Origin: Melampsora larici-populina 98AG31
Lineage: Eukaryota > Basidiomycota > Pucciniomycetes > Pucciniales > Melampsoraceae
Assembly (NCBI RefSeq): GCF_000204055.1
Contig: NW_006768838.1
Span: forward strand, 53,373 to 117,372
Direction of reading: 5' to 3'
DNA length: 64,000 nucleotides
Program-made: the position numbers and the translations under genes
Shown: positions 45,491 to 56,800 of the stretch, piece by piece
How the letters are laid out: each line of letters starts with the position of its first letter
Numbering within the stretch: position 1 is the first letter of the stretch
Notes under the pieces: model-generated
Seen by the model: only the letters and a program-made list of their open reading frames with translations
Told to the model about the DNA's origin: nothing
Database searches by the model: none

Positions 45491-46568
45491 TGACATAGCA
45501 GCATCAGTAGTCTTTGTGTTGGTCGACGCCGCGGCAACATTGACATTGGAAATGGAAATAGCTGGAGTATGCTCTTCTGCATCAGAGTCGTGGAAAGGTC
45601 ATTCCAGGCAAAATTTCGAGACTTATTACGAGTAGAATCTGGACGTGTGTCGCTAGTACGTTGAACATTGGCTGATCTGCTGGCAAGTGTGTTGATTTGC
45701 GATTGTAAAGGAATGGGGTTGACGGTGTTTGCGTTCAAAGGCACGTTTGTAGAGGTCTGTTTCGATACAACGGCATAACCGTTTGCGGCCAACCAAGAGT
45801 GGAAACCCCTGGGGGGGCTGACTTCTACGCCAGTGACAGTGTGGTGTCTGGGCGATTTAGATGCTGTGGATCAATGATATTGATAGCAAAAATTTATGGA
45901 AAAGAAAAATCGAGTATGTTAAATTCTGTAATTTTCATTTTAGGTAGGAACATCTCTTCTGAGGCATCATTTTATGAAATGGCTACACTCCACGTGGCTT
46001 TGCATCTGCGGCAACAACTAAGGTGGATCGATGTTCAAAGGAAGTTATTTTCAAAACAAAGCTTACACGTTACTCCAACATTATCTCTTGCGATTCAACT
46101 GGAAGGCTGCAACTCAATCTGCATCTCTTCGACGGTCGTAGAGGCATCTTTAGAAACAGGTGGTTGTTCTTCAGTTGAAGCCGAGACTCCAGAGGTTCCA
46201 TTAGGAGCTGAAGTGTTGGTAGTTTGATTTTCACCGGGTATGTTGTTTGCAGTTTGGCTTGTTTTGTCTTTATTAGCTTCTGCTAATTGTCGAGCTGCAG
46301 AGGATGCTCGAGTTGTTATGGTTGAGGTCTTCTTTCCTCGACCCCTTCCCCTACCTCTACCTGAGTTGGCAGTGCAAGGTGCGGTCGTTCCATCACTCAT
46401 ATTAGTGGCGGCCGGGTTAGTTTGTTCGATTCCAGGGATTGGTTTGTTCATTTCCGGTCTGACATCTGCGGGAGCTGATCCTGCTCTATTAAACACTCTA
46501 TCACATGTCTTTTTCAGTTGGGTATTAAACCTATCTAAATTACTTTCTACTTGGTTGTTGGTCGTCAT
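45460..46568 (-). CDS. Low-complexity ORFs, possibly two exons of one unknown gene
   Basis: ATG at 46568 opens a 157-codon frame (to 46095) rich in T, N, S, A and G, with an RGRGRGRGKK basic stretch (about residues 70-80) and the piece ASSAARQLAEANK. A second frame with similar composition (AVVSKQTSTNVPLNANTVNP) lies at 45792-45460. A splice between them was not established. The charge and repeat pattern would fit a Gag-like or nuclear protein of a transposon, but no domain is visible. Element B begins 35 bp upstream of the ATG, so its promoter may be displaced. Confidence 0.35.
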
Positions 46569-46602
46569 TTTGTTTTCGATAAGCGATTTTTCAAATCAGA
46601 TA

Positions 46603-48120
46603 CTGTCGTTCCCAAAATGCTTGCCACATCGACTATTTTTTAATCGAGCTGGTGGTCCGTGCGCGCTGTCAGAAACAGACAAGAGAAGTGATCACGCAAG
46701 AGGAAAAGAACCTCCCTGTCACAAGATTCCATAGCCTTGAAAGAGAGAGAGGGAACCCTCTTTTTGGAAACCCCGACATGAGATTTTTTCCTCTTTTCCT
46801 CGCCCTCTTCCTCTTCCCACTCATCATCCACATCATCACTTCATCAATTTCAAGAATCTCGTCGAATACGGTCTTGAACCAGGTACAGCTATGGCAAACA
46901 GTGGATACACAACTTCCCACTACTGGGATCGATCCAACTCGAGGTTTGGTAATTAGTCTTGATTTCAATTTTAACCGATCCGATTTCTACAAAACTGTTC
47001 TCTCTACTCGGGATGTGGGTTCTACGCACAAGGAAATGCTTCTTTCTTTTTGTAAAATCATTGGATAACCTTGATTCATGTTTTTGATAAGAATCAACCA
47101 TATGTCTTCCTTACCTTGTTTCTTTTTGGTGATAACAAACAACCAAAAAATTTCATTTGAAAAAGAAACTTTGTAAAATCTCATTTCATAAAGAATCACA
47201 AGCTCTTTGAATTTTTGATATCATAAAATCAACATACGTCCTTCTTCTTGTCTGGCTTGAGAACCGATATATATAAGCTTCCGATCATCTTCTTAAAAAT
47301 GAGAAAACCTTTGACTTTAGGTCTATTATCAAATGTTTCAAAGCTTTGATAACATTGGACCAAGTTTGATGTTAAGAAGTTGCCAATTAAATGACAAACT
47401 TGGAGAAATATCTTTACCACTTTCTCGTTTTGAGGATCGATTAAAATTTATAAAAAGAGGACAAATCACATTTTAATTTCAGACAATCCAAAATCGATTG
47501 AACTTTTGAATAACAAGGCAAATTCAAAATCAATCGATAAACATTTTGAAAAAGAAGACAAACCAACCTTTGTATTTCAATGAAAATCCAAAATTGATGG
47601 AATCTTTAAATAACAAGATAAATTACAAGTTCTTTTGTAAGATAAATTATCGATCGATCATTTATCAACACGATTTTCAGCAGAAGTTTCTACTCAACAC
47701 AAGATCAAAGGTGAAGTCAAAGAGCCCATAACCAACAATTGACAAACAAATTCATTTCTATTCAAGTGTTTATTGCGAAGTTAAAAACTCTTTGAAACGA
47801 TAATCAAAAATCAAAAATCGTATCACAAAGACTTGAAATTTGGTACCATTCTTAATGATTTTTAGATTCTTGAAATTGATGAAGTGATGATGTGGATGAT
47901 GAGTGGGAAGAGGAAGAGGGCGAGGAAAAGAGGAAAAAATCTCATGTCGGGGTTTCCAAAAAGAGGGTTCCCTCTCTCTCTTTCAAGGCTATGGAATCTT
48001 GTGACAGGGAGGTTCTTTTCCTCTTGCGTGATCACTTCTCTTGTCTGTTTCTGACAGCGCGCACGGACCACCAGCTCGATTAAAAAATGGTCGATGTGGC
48101 AAGCATTTTGGGAACGACAG
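46603..48120. mobile_element. Element B: non-autonomous transposon sharing the arms of element A (1518 bp)
   Basis: Inverted arms of about 255 bp (46603-46862 and 47866-48120) begin CTGTCGTTCCCAAAATGC, with TA outside both ends (46601-46602, 48121-48122). The outer about 170 bp of each arm match element A closely, while the inner arm and centre differ. No coding capacity of recognisable type is present. It belongs to one TA-inserting family with element A. Confidence 0.85.
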
Positions 48121-48122
48121 TA

Positions 48123-48529
48123 TTAAAAGTTGTAAACCAAGACTTTAATCATAAATTATCTGATCTAGACTCTTTTCTAGTTATCAAGGAAGGATGCCAC
48201 TATTTGGCGACCGCTTTTTCTGACCCGAAGCCCTGTCCCTTTTCAGTACATACCCGCTTATTTTTCGCAAACCCGGACCAGCTCACGCCAAATTTGGCCG
48301 CAGCCGCAGCCAATCCGGGCTCCAAATAGATAACATATTTCATTTGGCAGAACAGGGATCCGCATTGATGGAAACCGGGCTGTACACCACCTCCAATACC
48401 CAATCAAACCGGGCTTTGACTTCATCTGAAATCAACCTTGGTCCATTCCTCCGTTCCTCCAGTCCAGGAGGTGCATTCTCCTCTTATCTGCCCTGTCCAA
48501 TCGATCACTTCGCACACTGACCATCCAAC
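48123..48529. other. Intergenic region
   Basis: GC-richer pieces (ACCCGG, GCCGCAGCC repeats at about 48230-48320) without a gene. The last 100 bp could be the promoter of the short gene start at 48530. Confidence 0.35.
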
Positions 48530-48930
48530 ATGACTCGACTAAAGATGGTAAGTGTCCTCGCCTCTTTCTTCAATCAATCCATCCTTTCTATTTCTTTATG
48601 TTTCTTGTTTCCTTCCTTCACCAACGCGCGCTGAAGGTTCCCTCATGTTGCATCCACAACAGAAACCACCTTTCTTTCTCCACTCCAACAATCAAACCGT
48701 TGTGGTCATTCTATTACAGTTGGCCAACAATCGAGTCTTGCTCATCATATTACCCTTGGCTATGTCTCACCACAACCTGCCTCCAACAGCTACACCTCCG
48801 TACATGTATCCGCCTGACCATCCCTACTGGTCCATGTTCCCTCCGTATAATCAAACATCAACGTCCAACAACGCGTATCCTGCGGATGCGAGCAAGTCGA
48901 TTTCGCGGTATACTGACGTGCAGCCATCTG
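48530..48930 (+). CDS. 5' end of a host-like gene cut by the hAT-2 insertion
   Basis: A six-codon first exon (MTRLKM, 48530-48547) ends at a GTAAGT donor. A possible second exon starts at 48720 after ATTACAG and stays in frame to the hAT-2 end at 48931, encoding an N-terminal hydrophobic stretch (LLIILPLAM) and a Pro/Tyr-rich part (PPYMYPPDHPYWSMFPPYN). There is no known domain. If real, the rest should continue right of 60884, but I could not identify it. The model is tentative. Confidence 0.3.
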
Positions 48931-48944
48931 GCAACGCTGCCACG

Positions 48945-49200
48945 AATACTATACTAGTATAGTATCACAGATACCCGGTATAGTATTGATATCACGATAC
49001 TGCAAAGTGTGCGTATCGAGTATAGTATCGTCTCACGATACTATACCCAATACAGTATTGAAAGTCAGGATACCTAAAACCCCTTAGGTCCCCAGTATAA
49101 TATTGGATACTCACACAATACCGATACTGTATCGGGTATCGCCACTCACTGCAGATACCGTTAGATACCAATACTATACTAGTATTGTATTGGTATCTTG
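48945..49200. repeat. hAT-2 left subterminal GTATC/GATAC array
   Basis: More than fifteen GATAC, GTATC or TATAGTAT units in 250 bp in both orientations, including palindromes such as ACTATACTAGTATAGT. The equivalent right array lies at 60645-60870. Sites of this kind near hAT ends usually bind the transposase. Confidence 0.75.
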
Positions 49201-49351
49201 CGTCTGATGCCGGTCAAATCAAAGTGTGAATTACCTACCTGTGTAAAAAAACTGAAAACTATTCTTGGTAAAGACAGTAGAGAAATAAGAAAACAAGAAA
49301 CCATAAAAAACCGAGACAGTAAAGAAAAAAAAGACGCCGTTGCACATGTTG

Positions 49352-52300
49352 TCAACCACCTTGCCACTGTCTATGCAATTTATCCAAAGCAATGCATTCA
49401 GTCATTGACCTTTGTGCCTGCTCAAATTCATCGCCTTGAATGAATACACCATCTTTTGACCACATATGAGCTGACACAGATCGTTCCACAGTTGAAGGTT
49501 TAAGTGCGCCTCGGTCTTGGCAACAGACATCAGCAGCAGTAGAGAAAGTTCTCTCTACTGCACACGATCCTCCACTTACTGCAAGATAGTTCCTTGCCAT
49601 TGAGGACAAGACAGGGTACCTCCCCTGATTGACTTTGAGCAATTGAAGGAAACAAAAGTCAGTGACCTTTCAATAAGATGGAAAGGAGATGAATCAATCT
49701 ACCTTCCACCAATCTAGAGCAAGCCGAGGGTCCTTCTCCACTTCAGGTCCAGGCTCATCTGCACCCTCAAACCAATCCCGCAATTCATTTTCAGTTCGTT
49801 TCTGGTGCTTCTTCTTATGAGCACGAAATCCATCATCCTCAATCTTGTCAGCCTCATCTTCATTTATATGAGATGCATTGTTTACGCTTTTGGCTTCTTG
49901 TTTAGCTTTTTCTTTATTAAAGTCGTTTCCAGTAAGGTTCGAGCTTTGTTGTATTCGGTTGATTCGGCGCCAAATGCCCACTGAAAGAAATCAAGCCGGA
50001 ACGATGGATGGAGGACGGTTGCCAAGATCAAGACGTTGGATTCCAGGGCTTTGGCAAGATAAGCCGACACGCGCACATGCATTGCATGATACATCGGGAA
50101 CAGAGCATCGACTCGTGATTCACATGAATCAATCTTGCCTTGGAGTGATGTCTTCAATTTGACGTACTCGCGGATGACCATGGCTCCAGTAGGTCCATCG
50201 GTTTCGAATAATTTGGTGAGGGTTTCAAACTCCTATTGAACAATTTCAAAGTGGTTAGTTAGCATGAATGATATGTTATAGAATCAGTTACTCACTTGAA
50301 GAATCTTGATCAATTGGTTGATCTGCTTCCATTGGTCAGGCGTGATCAGTACTTTGTTGAAAATGCCCCGAGGTCGATTATCGTAAGGATCAGACGGAGC
50401 ATTGCCGTTGCTCTTATTCTTTTTTTCCCTTTCTCAACTTCAATCTGGTCTTCTTTAAGCATCCTATCGATGACCTGTAACATATGGATGGATATTATAA
50501 GCAAAAAATCATTGAGGTAAGCTCAAAAAGGATGACTTACCTCTCGAGCTTGGTATAACCTTCCCCAACATTGCACCTTGATGTTCCAGTGTATTCCATA
50601 GCCGGGAATCGAACATGGAAAATTGACCTTCATACTTTTACAAGTAGCGTCAAACACACACAACATCCTTGAGGATCCTCCGATCTTCCGGGCTATTTCA
50701 TCAAGCTGTTGAAAACCATTAGGTACCATCAGTTACTTCTCTTCATCATAAAAAATGTTGATTTCACTCACTTGCACTGTCAGTTGATGAACTGAATTTG
50801 CCTTGTTACAGTTAGTTGCTGGAGGATCGGCAAATGGTACATCAATGACCTCGTACCAAGCATCTCCCACAGCAGTCCCCTGTCTATCACCAAAATCATT
50901 TTCTTCTTCTTCTTCATTGTCTTTGTCTTCATCTTCTCCTTACTCAATTCGCTTTTGTGTATTATCAACAATTTCTGACTCATCTTCTTCAACAATTGTT
51001 GGCATTGTATATTCAGCTAGAGGGAAATCGCCAAGGATGCTTGACTTGACGAGAGGTGGAGGTGGAGCCTGAATCCCAAGCGCCTGAAGTCCTGCATTGA
51101 CAATCAGAGCAACTTTGTGAGCTGCACATCTGACTCGATCAGTAGCTGGGTCCCAATCAACGACCTCGAGATCGTCCACACATGCATTCAAGAGGCAAGC
51201 ATGCATTGCCCGAGCGCAAGTGTTGTTATTACTGCCGGAATTGTGCGTCTGAAATAGCATGTAAGATTTGTAAAGAATCTGATGTCAGTTAAGATTTTGA
51301 AAAATATATACGAAAAGTAAGAAACAAATAACAAATGAAAAATAAACTCATCTTAGTGTATAATTTGTGTTTGACAAGCACATTTATGAGAGGCTCGGCC
51401 AACCACTCTCCTTTATGATGCCACGCAAGCATCTTCATTGTAAGATGGCGCATGACATATTTCCACTCCTTATTAACGTAGGTAACGGATGCCGAGATGA
51501 ATCCATAACGATTGCGCGGTGAGGTCCAAGCATCGTGGACAAGTCCAAACTTTGAGTCTAGATCCTAAAATGCAAACATTGTGATTGTCATTGGAGAAAT
51601 CAGTATCATGAAGTATGGAAAGAGAGATAATAACATGTACTTACTTGTAGTTTGGTTATTACCGAGGTTTGCATGCCAACATAGACCTTGTGGGCATAAT
51701 GGGCTACCCAAGTTTGACCAAAGAGCTGAGCATGAGGATTGGCGTATCGGAAGCATGCTCAAAGGTATTCGTCTTGCATTCGGAGCCAAGGTTGGGATGT
51801 TTGGATAACCCAAAAGGCCATCATTTGATTCAATACCTAGTTTGAAAAACCGGATTGCTTGTTCATAAAGGACTTGATTTTGAGTTGACCGGACTTTTCT
51901 TTCTCAGCTGCTTGGACAAGTGCTGCTCGTTTCTCAAAGTTGGTTTTAGGTAATACACACCCAGCTGCAACTGCCGTGTCTTGTTGTTTGCAGCCCGGTT
52001 TTCCCGATTTCATAGGTTGTTTTGAGCCATCTCTATGAGCGTAAAGGTTCGATCCGGAACATCCACCTCCACGTATGTCGTCACCACACCACTTGCATGG
52101 GAACGTGTTCCAAGGACCATCAGGTGCCTACATAGTCATCGTAAGATAGTCAGTCTGTGGAACATAGCAAAAAAAATGATAGAGAAAACAGGTAATAGAG
52201 AAAAAGAAAAAAGATAAAAGATAAAAAAGGAAAAACTACTAAACATCCTGTGATCCACGCTTAGGTGGCTCAAAATAGTCCCATACTTTGTCATATTTCT

Positions 52301-52654
52301 CATCTTGTTCATCCTTGTCTTCACCCTTTTTACCCTTTTTAGGTGCCTTCACTTTTATATGCTCGTCTTCCGAGTCTTGAGCCAAATTGACTGCTACTTT
52401 TCTTTTCTTGATCAGAGGTGAGGCCTCGGACTCGACAGTTGAAGTGCTCTGCGACTTCTACAAACAGATCAATGTCAGTATTATGGAAGACATGCACTGT
52501 AATCATGAAGGTATGACTTACATTTGATTTCTTAGAGGGTTCTTTCTCTTTTGAACCAGTATTCTTGCGTCTCCGTGACGTGGTCGACTTCGAAGTACTT
52601 TGTCTTTTTCGCAAAGGAGCATCTGAGCAATCTTCTGGCTCATCCTCGGATTGG
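49352..52654 (-). pseudogene. hAT-2 transposase, main part (pseudogene)
   Basis: This part is homologous exon by exon to the hAT-1 transposase. It has a BED-like finger (CKWCGDDI, NLYAHRDGSK; about 52000-52120), a DAWTSPRNRYGF block (about 51500), an NSGSNNNT block (about 51235), a YGIHWNI block (about 50600) and the dimerisation block YLAVSGGSCAVERTFSTAAD (about 49560). At least three stops interrupt the frame (near 51838, 51755 and 50941), and a frameshift lies near 49930, so it is dead. The intron at 51351-51249 has AT-AG borders, as in hAT-1. The frame runs to 52654, where the Gypsy element was inserted, and continues beyond it at 60051. Confidence 0.78.
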
Positions 52655-52659
52655 GATAT

Positions 52660-52998
52660 TGTAAGGTTCAATTAGAACCTTCACTGAGGAGTCCGGAAAC
52701 TAGTCCGGCACGACTTCTCACGAGAGCGATGGACTTGGAACTTTGGTATAATTACGATCTAGCTCCGAAAAGTCACCCAGTTGGCTCTCTGAGGAGTCAG
52801 CAACCATATAACAACACAAAAGATATAGAGAAATAAAGAGAAATAAGAGAAACTCACCTAGCTCCGAAAAGTCACCCAGTTGGCTCTCTGAGGAGTGAGG
52901 ACCTTTCGAAGCCGGGCGTTGAGAATGAAAGGTAAGGAGTTCCCATCTAATCCCATACTGTATAAACCCATGCCTACTTGTCACGTGTACTCCTTACA
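52660..52998 (-). repeat. 3' LTR of the Gypsy retrotransposon (339 bp)
   Basis: Has TG...CA ends, and contains an internal tandem copy of a segment with CTAGCTCCGAAAAGTCACCC (about 52760 and 52858), roughly 98 bp apart. Confidence 0.92.
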
Positions 52999-53473
52999 CC
53001 CCCCCTTTCTAAAAATAAACTTCCGCCATCCCTCAAAACCAACATTAAAACTTAACAAGAAAAACACACAAAAGAAACACACCAATGGCATAACTCGCCC
53101 TTTTAAAATTGTTGACCATGACTCGTCCCAAAGAAAATTGAAATAATAAGTTGTTTAGTCCGTGAGAAAAAAGATAAAAAAAAGAAACATAACCAATTTG
53201 AACTGATATAGAAGAAAAGAAAAAAAATCCGTCGAAAGAAAGTGAGAAAAGTTTGTAAATCATTATCTTGCAGTCTTGAGGTAATTTCATTGTCTTGAAG
53301 TCTTGAGGTGATTCATAATTTGTTGCATCATTTAAGCTAATTTGATCATGATCTTGAAGTCTTGAAGTAAATCAGTTGATTTCCTTGATGTTGTTCGTCA
53401 TCGTCGTGAATGTTAGAATCTGTATTTTTGAAAAGAATTTTGCTTGCCAGCCATTCACAAAATTTATAGAGAA

Positions 53474-53827
53474 AGATTTGATTATCGCACTCACATTGCG
53501 GGGGCGTTATTGCATCATACAATGCACACCCCCTTGTCAATTAACCTAGCGTGCCCCAAGGGCTCCAAATCAGGACCTGTTGGGGTTGTTTTCGGCATCG
53601 ACAAACCCAACTCGGTGGGTGCAATTACCCCGAGATCTTGTTTAGGTTCGTTATGGCTTGATGGTTTGGTGAGAGGGGTCAAACTGTTATTTTGGAGAGA
53701 GGAATGCTTGCCCAGATTTTCTTTAAAACACGGATTGAGAAAATTAGCACACTCACATTGCGGGGGTGTTAGCGCATCAACTTGAATGCACACCCCCTCG
53801 TCACAATTCCTAGCATGCCCCATGGGC
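53474..53827 (-). repeat. Direct duplication at the 3' end of the Gypsy coding frame
   Basis: Two copies of a segment of about 95 bp (53474-53568 and 53727-53827) encode a GHAR...GVCI...TPPQCEC pattern. The second copy in coding order (53474-53568) is two bases shorter, which shifts the frame and sets the present stop at 53515; its TPPQCEC part survives only in another frame. Confidence 0.75.
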
Positions 53828-56800
53828 TCCTCTCGAGTCTCTCCTGGGGGTTGTTCCGGTTGTGACGAGACCAAACTCGTGGTCGCAATATCTTCTGCAC
53901 TTGATTCCTCCAATGACGAATGGTAAAGTTTGAGTTTGGAGATGTGAAAGACGGGATAGGTGAGATTGTCTGGTGGTAATTGAAGACGATAGTCTCGACC
54001 TGAGTTTAGGACTTCCAATATCTCGTACGGTCCGTCGTAACGCGCTCGAAGCTTACTGGTGCCTTTGAACTTGCCTCCGACGATTTGTTGTCGATCCGTG
54101 CTGTCAACCATGACCCATTCTCCAGCTGAGAATGGTTTACCTTCTCTTCGTCTTTGATTATATTGAAGTGCTTGTTCTACTTTGTTAGACCACAACTTAT
54201 CTCTCCACATGGCCCACTCCGATTGTCGCCTTTCGATCCAGTGTTTCACGTCGGCGCCGTCCTCCTCCAATGGGTTTTGGATTGGGAACAGTCGAGGTAC
54301 ACGTCCATAAACGAACTGAAAGGGTGATACACCTGTTGCCGCGTTGACAGCCGAGTTGATGGCAAATTCAGCAGAGGGTAGCGATTGGAACCACTTCCCG
54401 TGTTTCTCAGCCGCATGGTGACGCAGGATTTGACCGACGGTTTTATTTGAGCGTTCGCTTCGACCGTCAGATTGAGGATGGTAGGACGTTGAGAGATTGA
54501 CTTTAACACCTAAAAGTTCATGCAGCCTTTGCCAGAAACGTGACGTCCAAGCTTTATCCCGATCTCCAATGATTGAGGCAGGAAGACCGAATATTGATGA
54601 CCAAGCAGCGAATAGTCTAGCTGCTGAGCGCTCGGCTGTATCACGTTGAGACGCTGGGATAAGACGGACAAAACCTGTCAGTCGACATGTGCAAGTAAGA
54701 AGCATGTCATAGCCTGATACTTTTGGGAAGGGGCCGACAAAATCAATCGCAATTGACTCCATAGGGCTAGTAGGTACTTCAGGAGTTTGTAATTTGCCCG
54801 TTGTTGAAGTTGTTCGGGCCTTGTTACGTTGACATGAATCACAGGCTCGTAGTTGTGTCTCGACATCTTTGGTCATTCCTGGCCAGAAGAAATTGATTCT
54901 TAACCTTGCTAGTGTCTTCAATGTACCTAAGTGTCCCAGCGCGCTGTGAGCTTGTGAAATGAAATTACGACGCAGATCACCGTAATCCGGTACTACCAAC
55001 CGTCCGTCCAGATACATCAGGTCATCCCGCATGATACAGTCTTGTCGCAGGGGCAAAACCTTGCGAAGCTTGAGGCAGAATTTGTCTTGCTGATAACCGT
55101 CACGAATTAAATTAAATTCTTCCGGTGCCAATGTCCCCCGTACCTCACACAAAGCTACATCGTCTTGGCGTGAAAGCGCGTCAGCAACGGAGTTATCTTG
55201 ACCTCGTAAGTATTTGAAGTCAAGGTCAAATTGGGATAGCGTCTCTAGCCATCTCGCCTGTCGCCGACTCAGATTACGCTGTGTTAGCAGGGTAGTTAGT
55301 GAATGATGATCAGACATCACATTCACTCTCATACCTAAAAGCAACAGTTTCCATTTGTTTAGAGCATTGATGACCGCTAAAAGCTCCTGCTCATGAACTG
55401 GGTAGTTCTTTTCGGCCGGATTCATTGTACGACTCTCGTATGCTATTGGTGATGATGTATCCCACTGAAAACCTTGGAATAGTGCTGCTCCCAAGCTGTT
55501 GCCGCTTGCATCGGTAAACAGCCATAGTGGTTCTTTGGAGTCATAATCCAGATTACGCAGTACCGGAAGTGTAGTAATCAGACGCTTAATATTATTAAAT
55601 GCTAATTCTTGGGCATCCCCCCACTGGAATGGTTTTCCTTTCAAGGATGTACTCGTCAAAGGTGTGAGAGTACCTACGTAATGAGAAAGCCCGTCAATGA
55701 ACTTCTTCATCCATTGCACGGTGCCGAGAAATTTGAGAAGCTGCTTAGAGTTGGACGGAGATTTCCATTTTGAAATCTTTTCTACCTTTTCGTCATCTGG
55801 ACACACTCCCGCTTCACTGATTTCGTGTCCCAGGAATTTTATGCTTCGCCTAAACAGTTTGCTTTTCTTTGCTGAACAGTAGAGTTTAGCTGCTCGTAAT
55901 CTTTCTAGCACTTGTCGAAGGTGTTCTTCATGTTCTTCAACTGTTTGAGAAAAAATGACAATGTCATCAATGTAAACCACGCAGATCTTCCCAACCAATT
56001 CGCCTAAAATCTCCTCATTTCTAGCCTGATGGGTTGCTGGACCGTTAGTCAACCCCATAGGCATAACAACCCATTCATACAAACCCCACGGAGTCTTCAC
56101 TGCTGTTAGCGGAATGTCCTCCTCCCGCATTCTATCTTGAAAGAAGGAATTGATTTGATCAATGCTTGACCATATCTTCCCGGTTGCCACTAATCTGACT
56201 GATTCATCAACGTTTGGGAGAGGGGTACAATCCTTGACCGTATATTTGTTCAATGTACGGTAATCACATACCCATCTAGGCAGCTCCGTTGGATCCTTCT
56301 TTGGAATTATCATTGAAGGAGATCCGTACTGACTGTGGGATCTGCGTAGCCTTCCTGCCCGTACATGCTGGTCCAGCAATTTGCGCCAGGAATCCCGGTG
56401 CTTCAATGGATACCCATACTGCTTCTCATTGATCGTGACATTTGGATCAGTCAGAACTATTCGATGTCTTGCGTGACGCTTCACGTCCGGCAAACCATCA
56501 GGAAACACTTCATCCGGCGGTTCACCTTCTTCAACAGGTGGCAATTCCGCCGGGAACATATCTTCAAATTTTTTCAAAACAGACGCCTCTCTCTCTGTCA
56601 GGTCTTGAACCTCATCAATCTTATTCAAATTTTGAATCACACAAAGCAGTCTATTTAATTCAGATTGCATTTCTTTTTCATATAAAATCTTGCCAGTAGT
56701 TGTGTGTAATACAGCTCGACGATGAAGAGAAATATCTAGTTTAAATTTGGTTAAAAACGGTGAACCTAAGATCATATCGTAATTCGATCCAAGTGGTGCC

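Noticed and set aside
48945..49200. Centromeric or satellite repeat
   Set aside because: The array is limited to hAT-2 ends, has no fixed unit length and is mirrored at the other end, as expected for subterminal repeats.
53346..53514. Separate small gene after the Gypsy Gag-Pol frame
   Set aside because: The TPPQCEC-containing frame is the shifted second half of the duplicated tail, not an independent gene.
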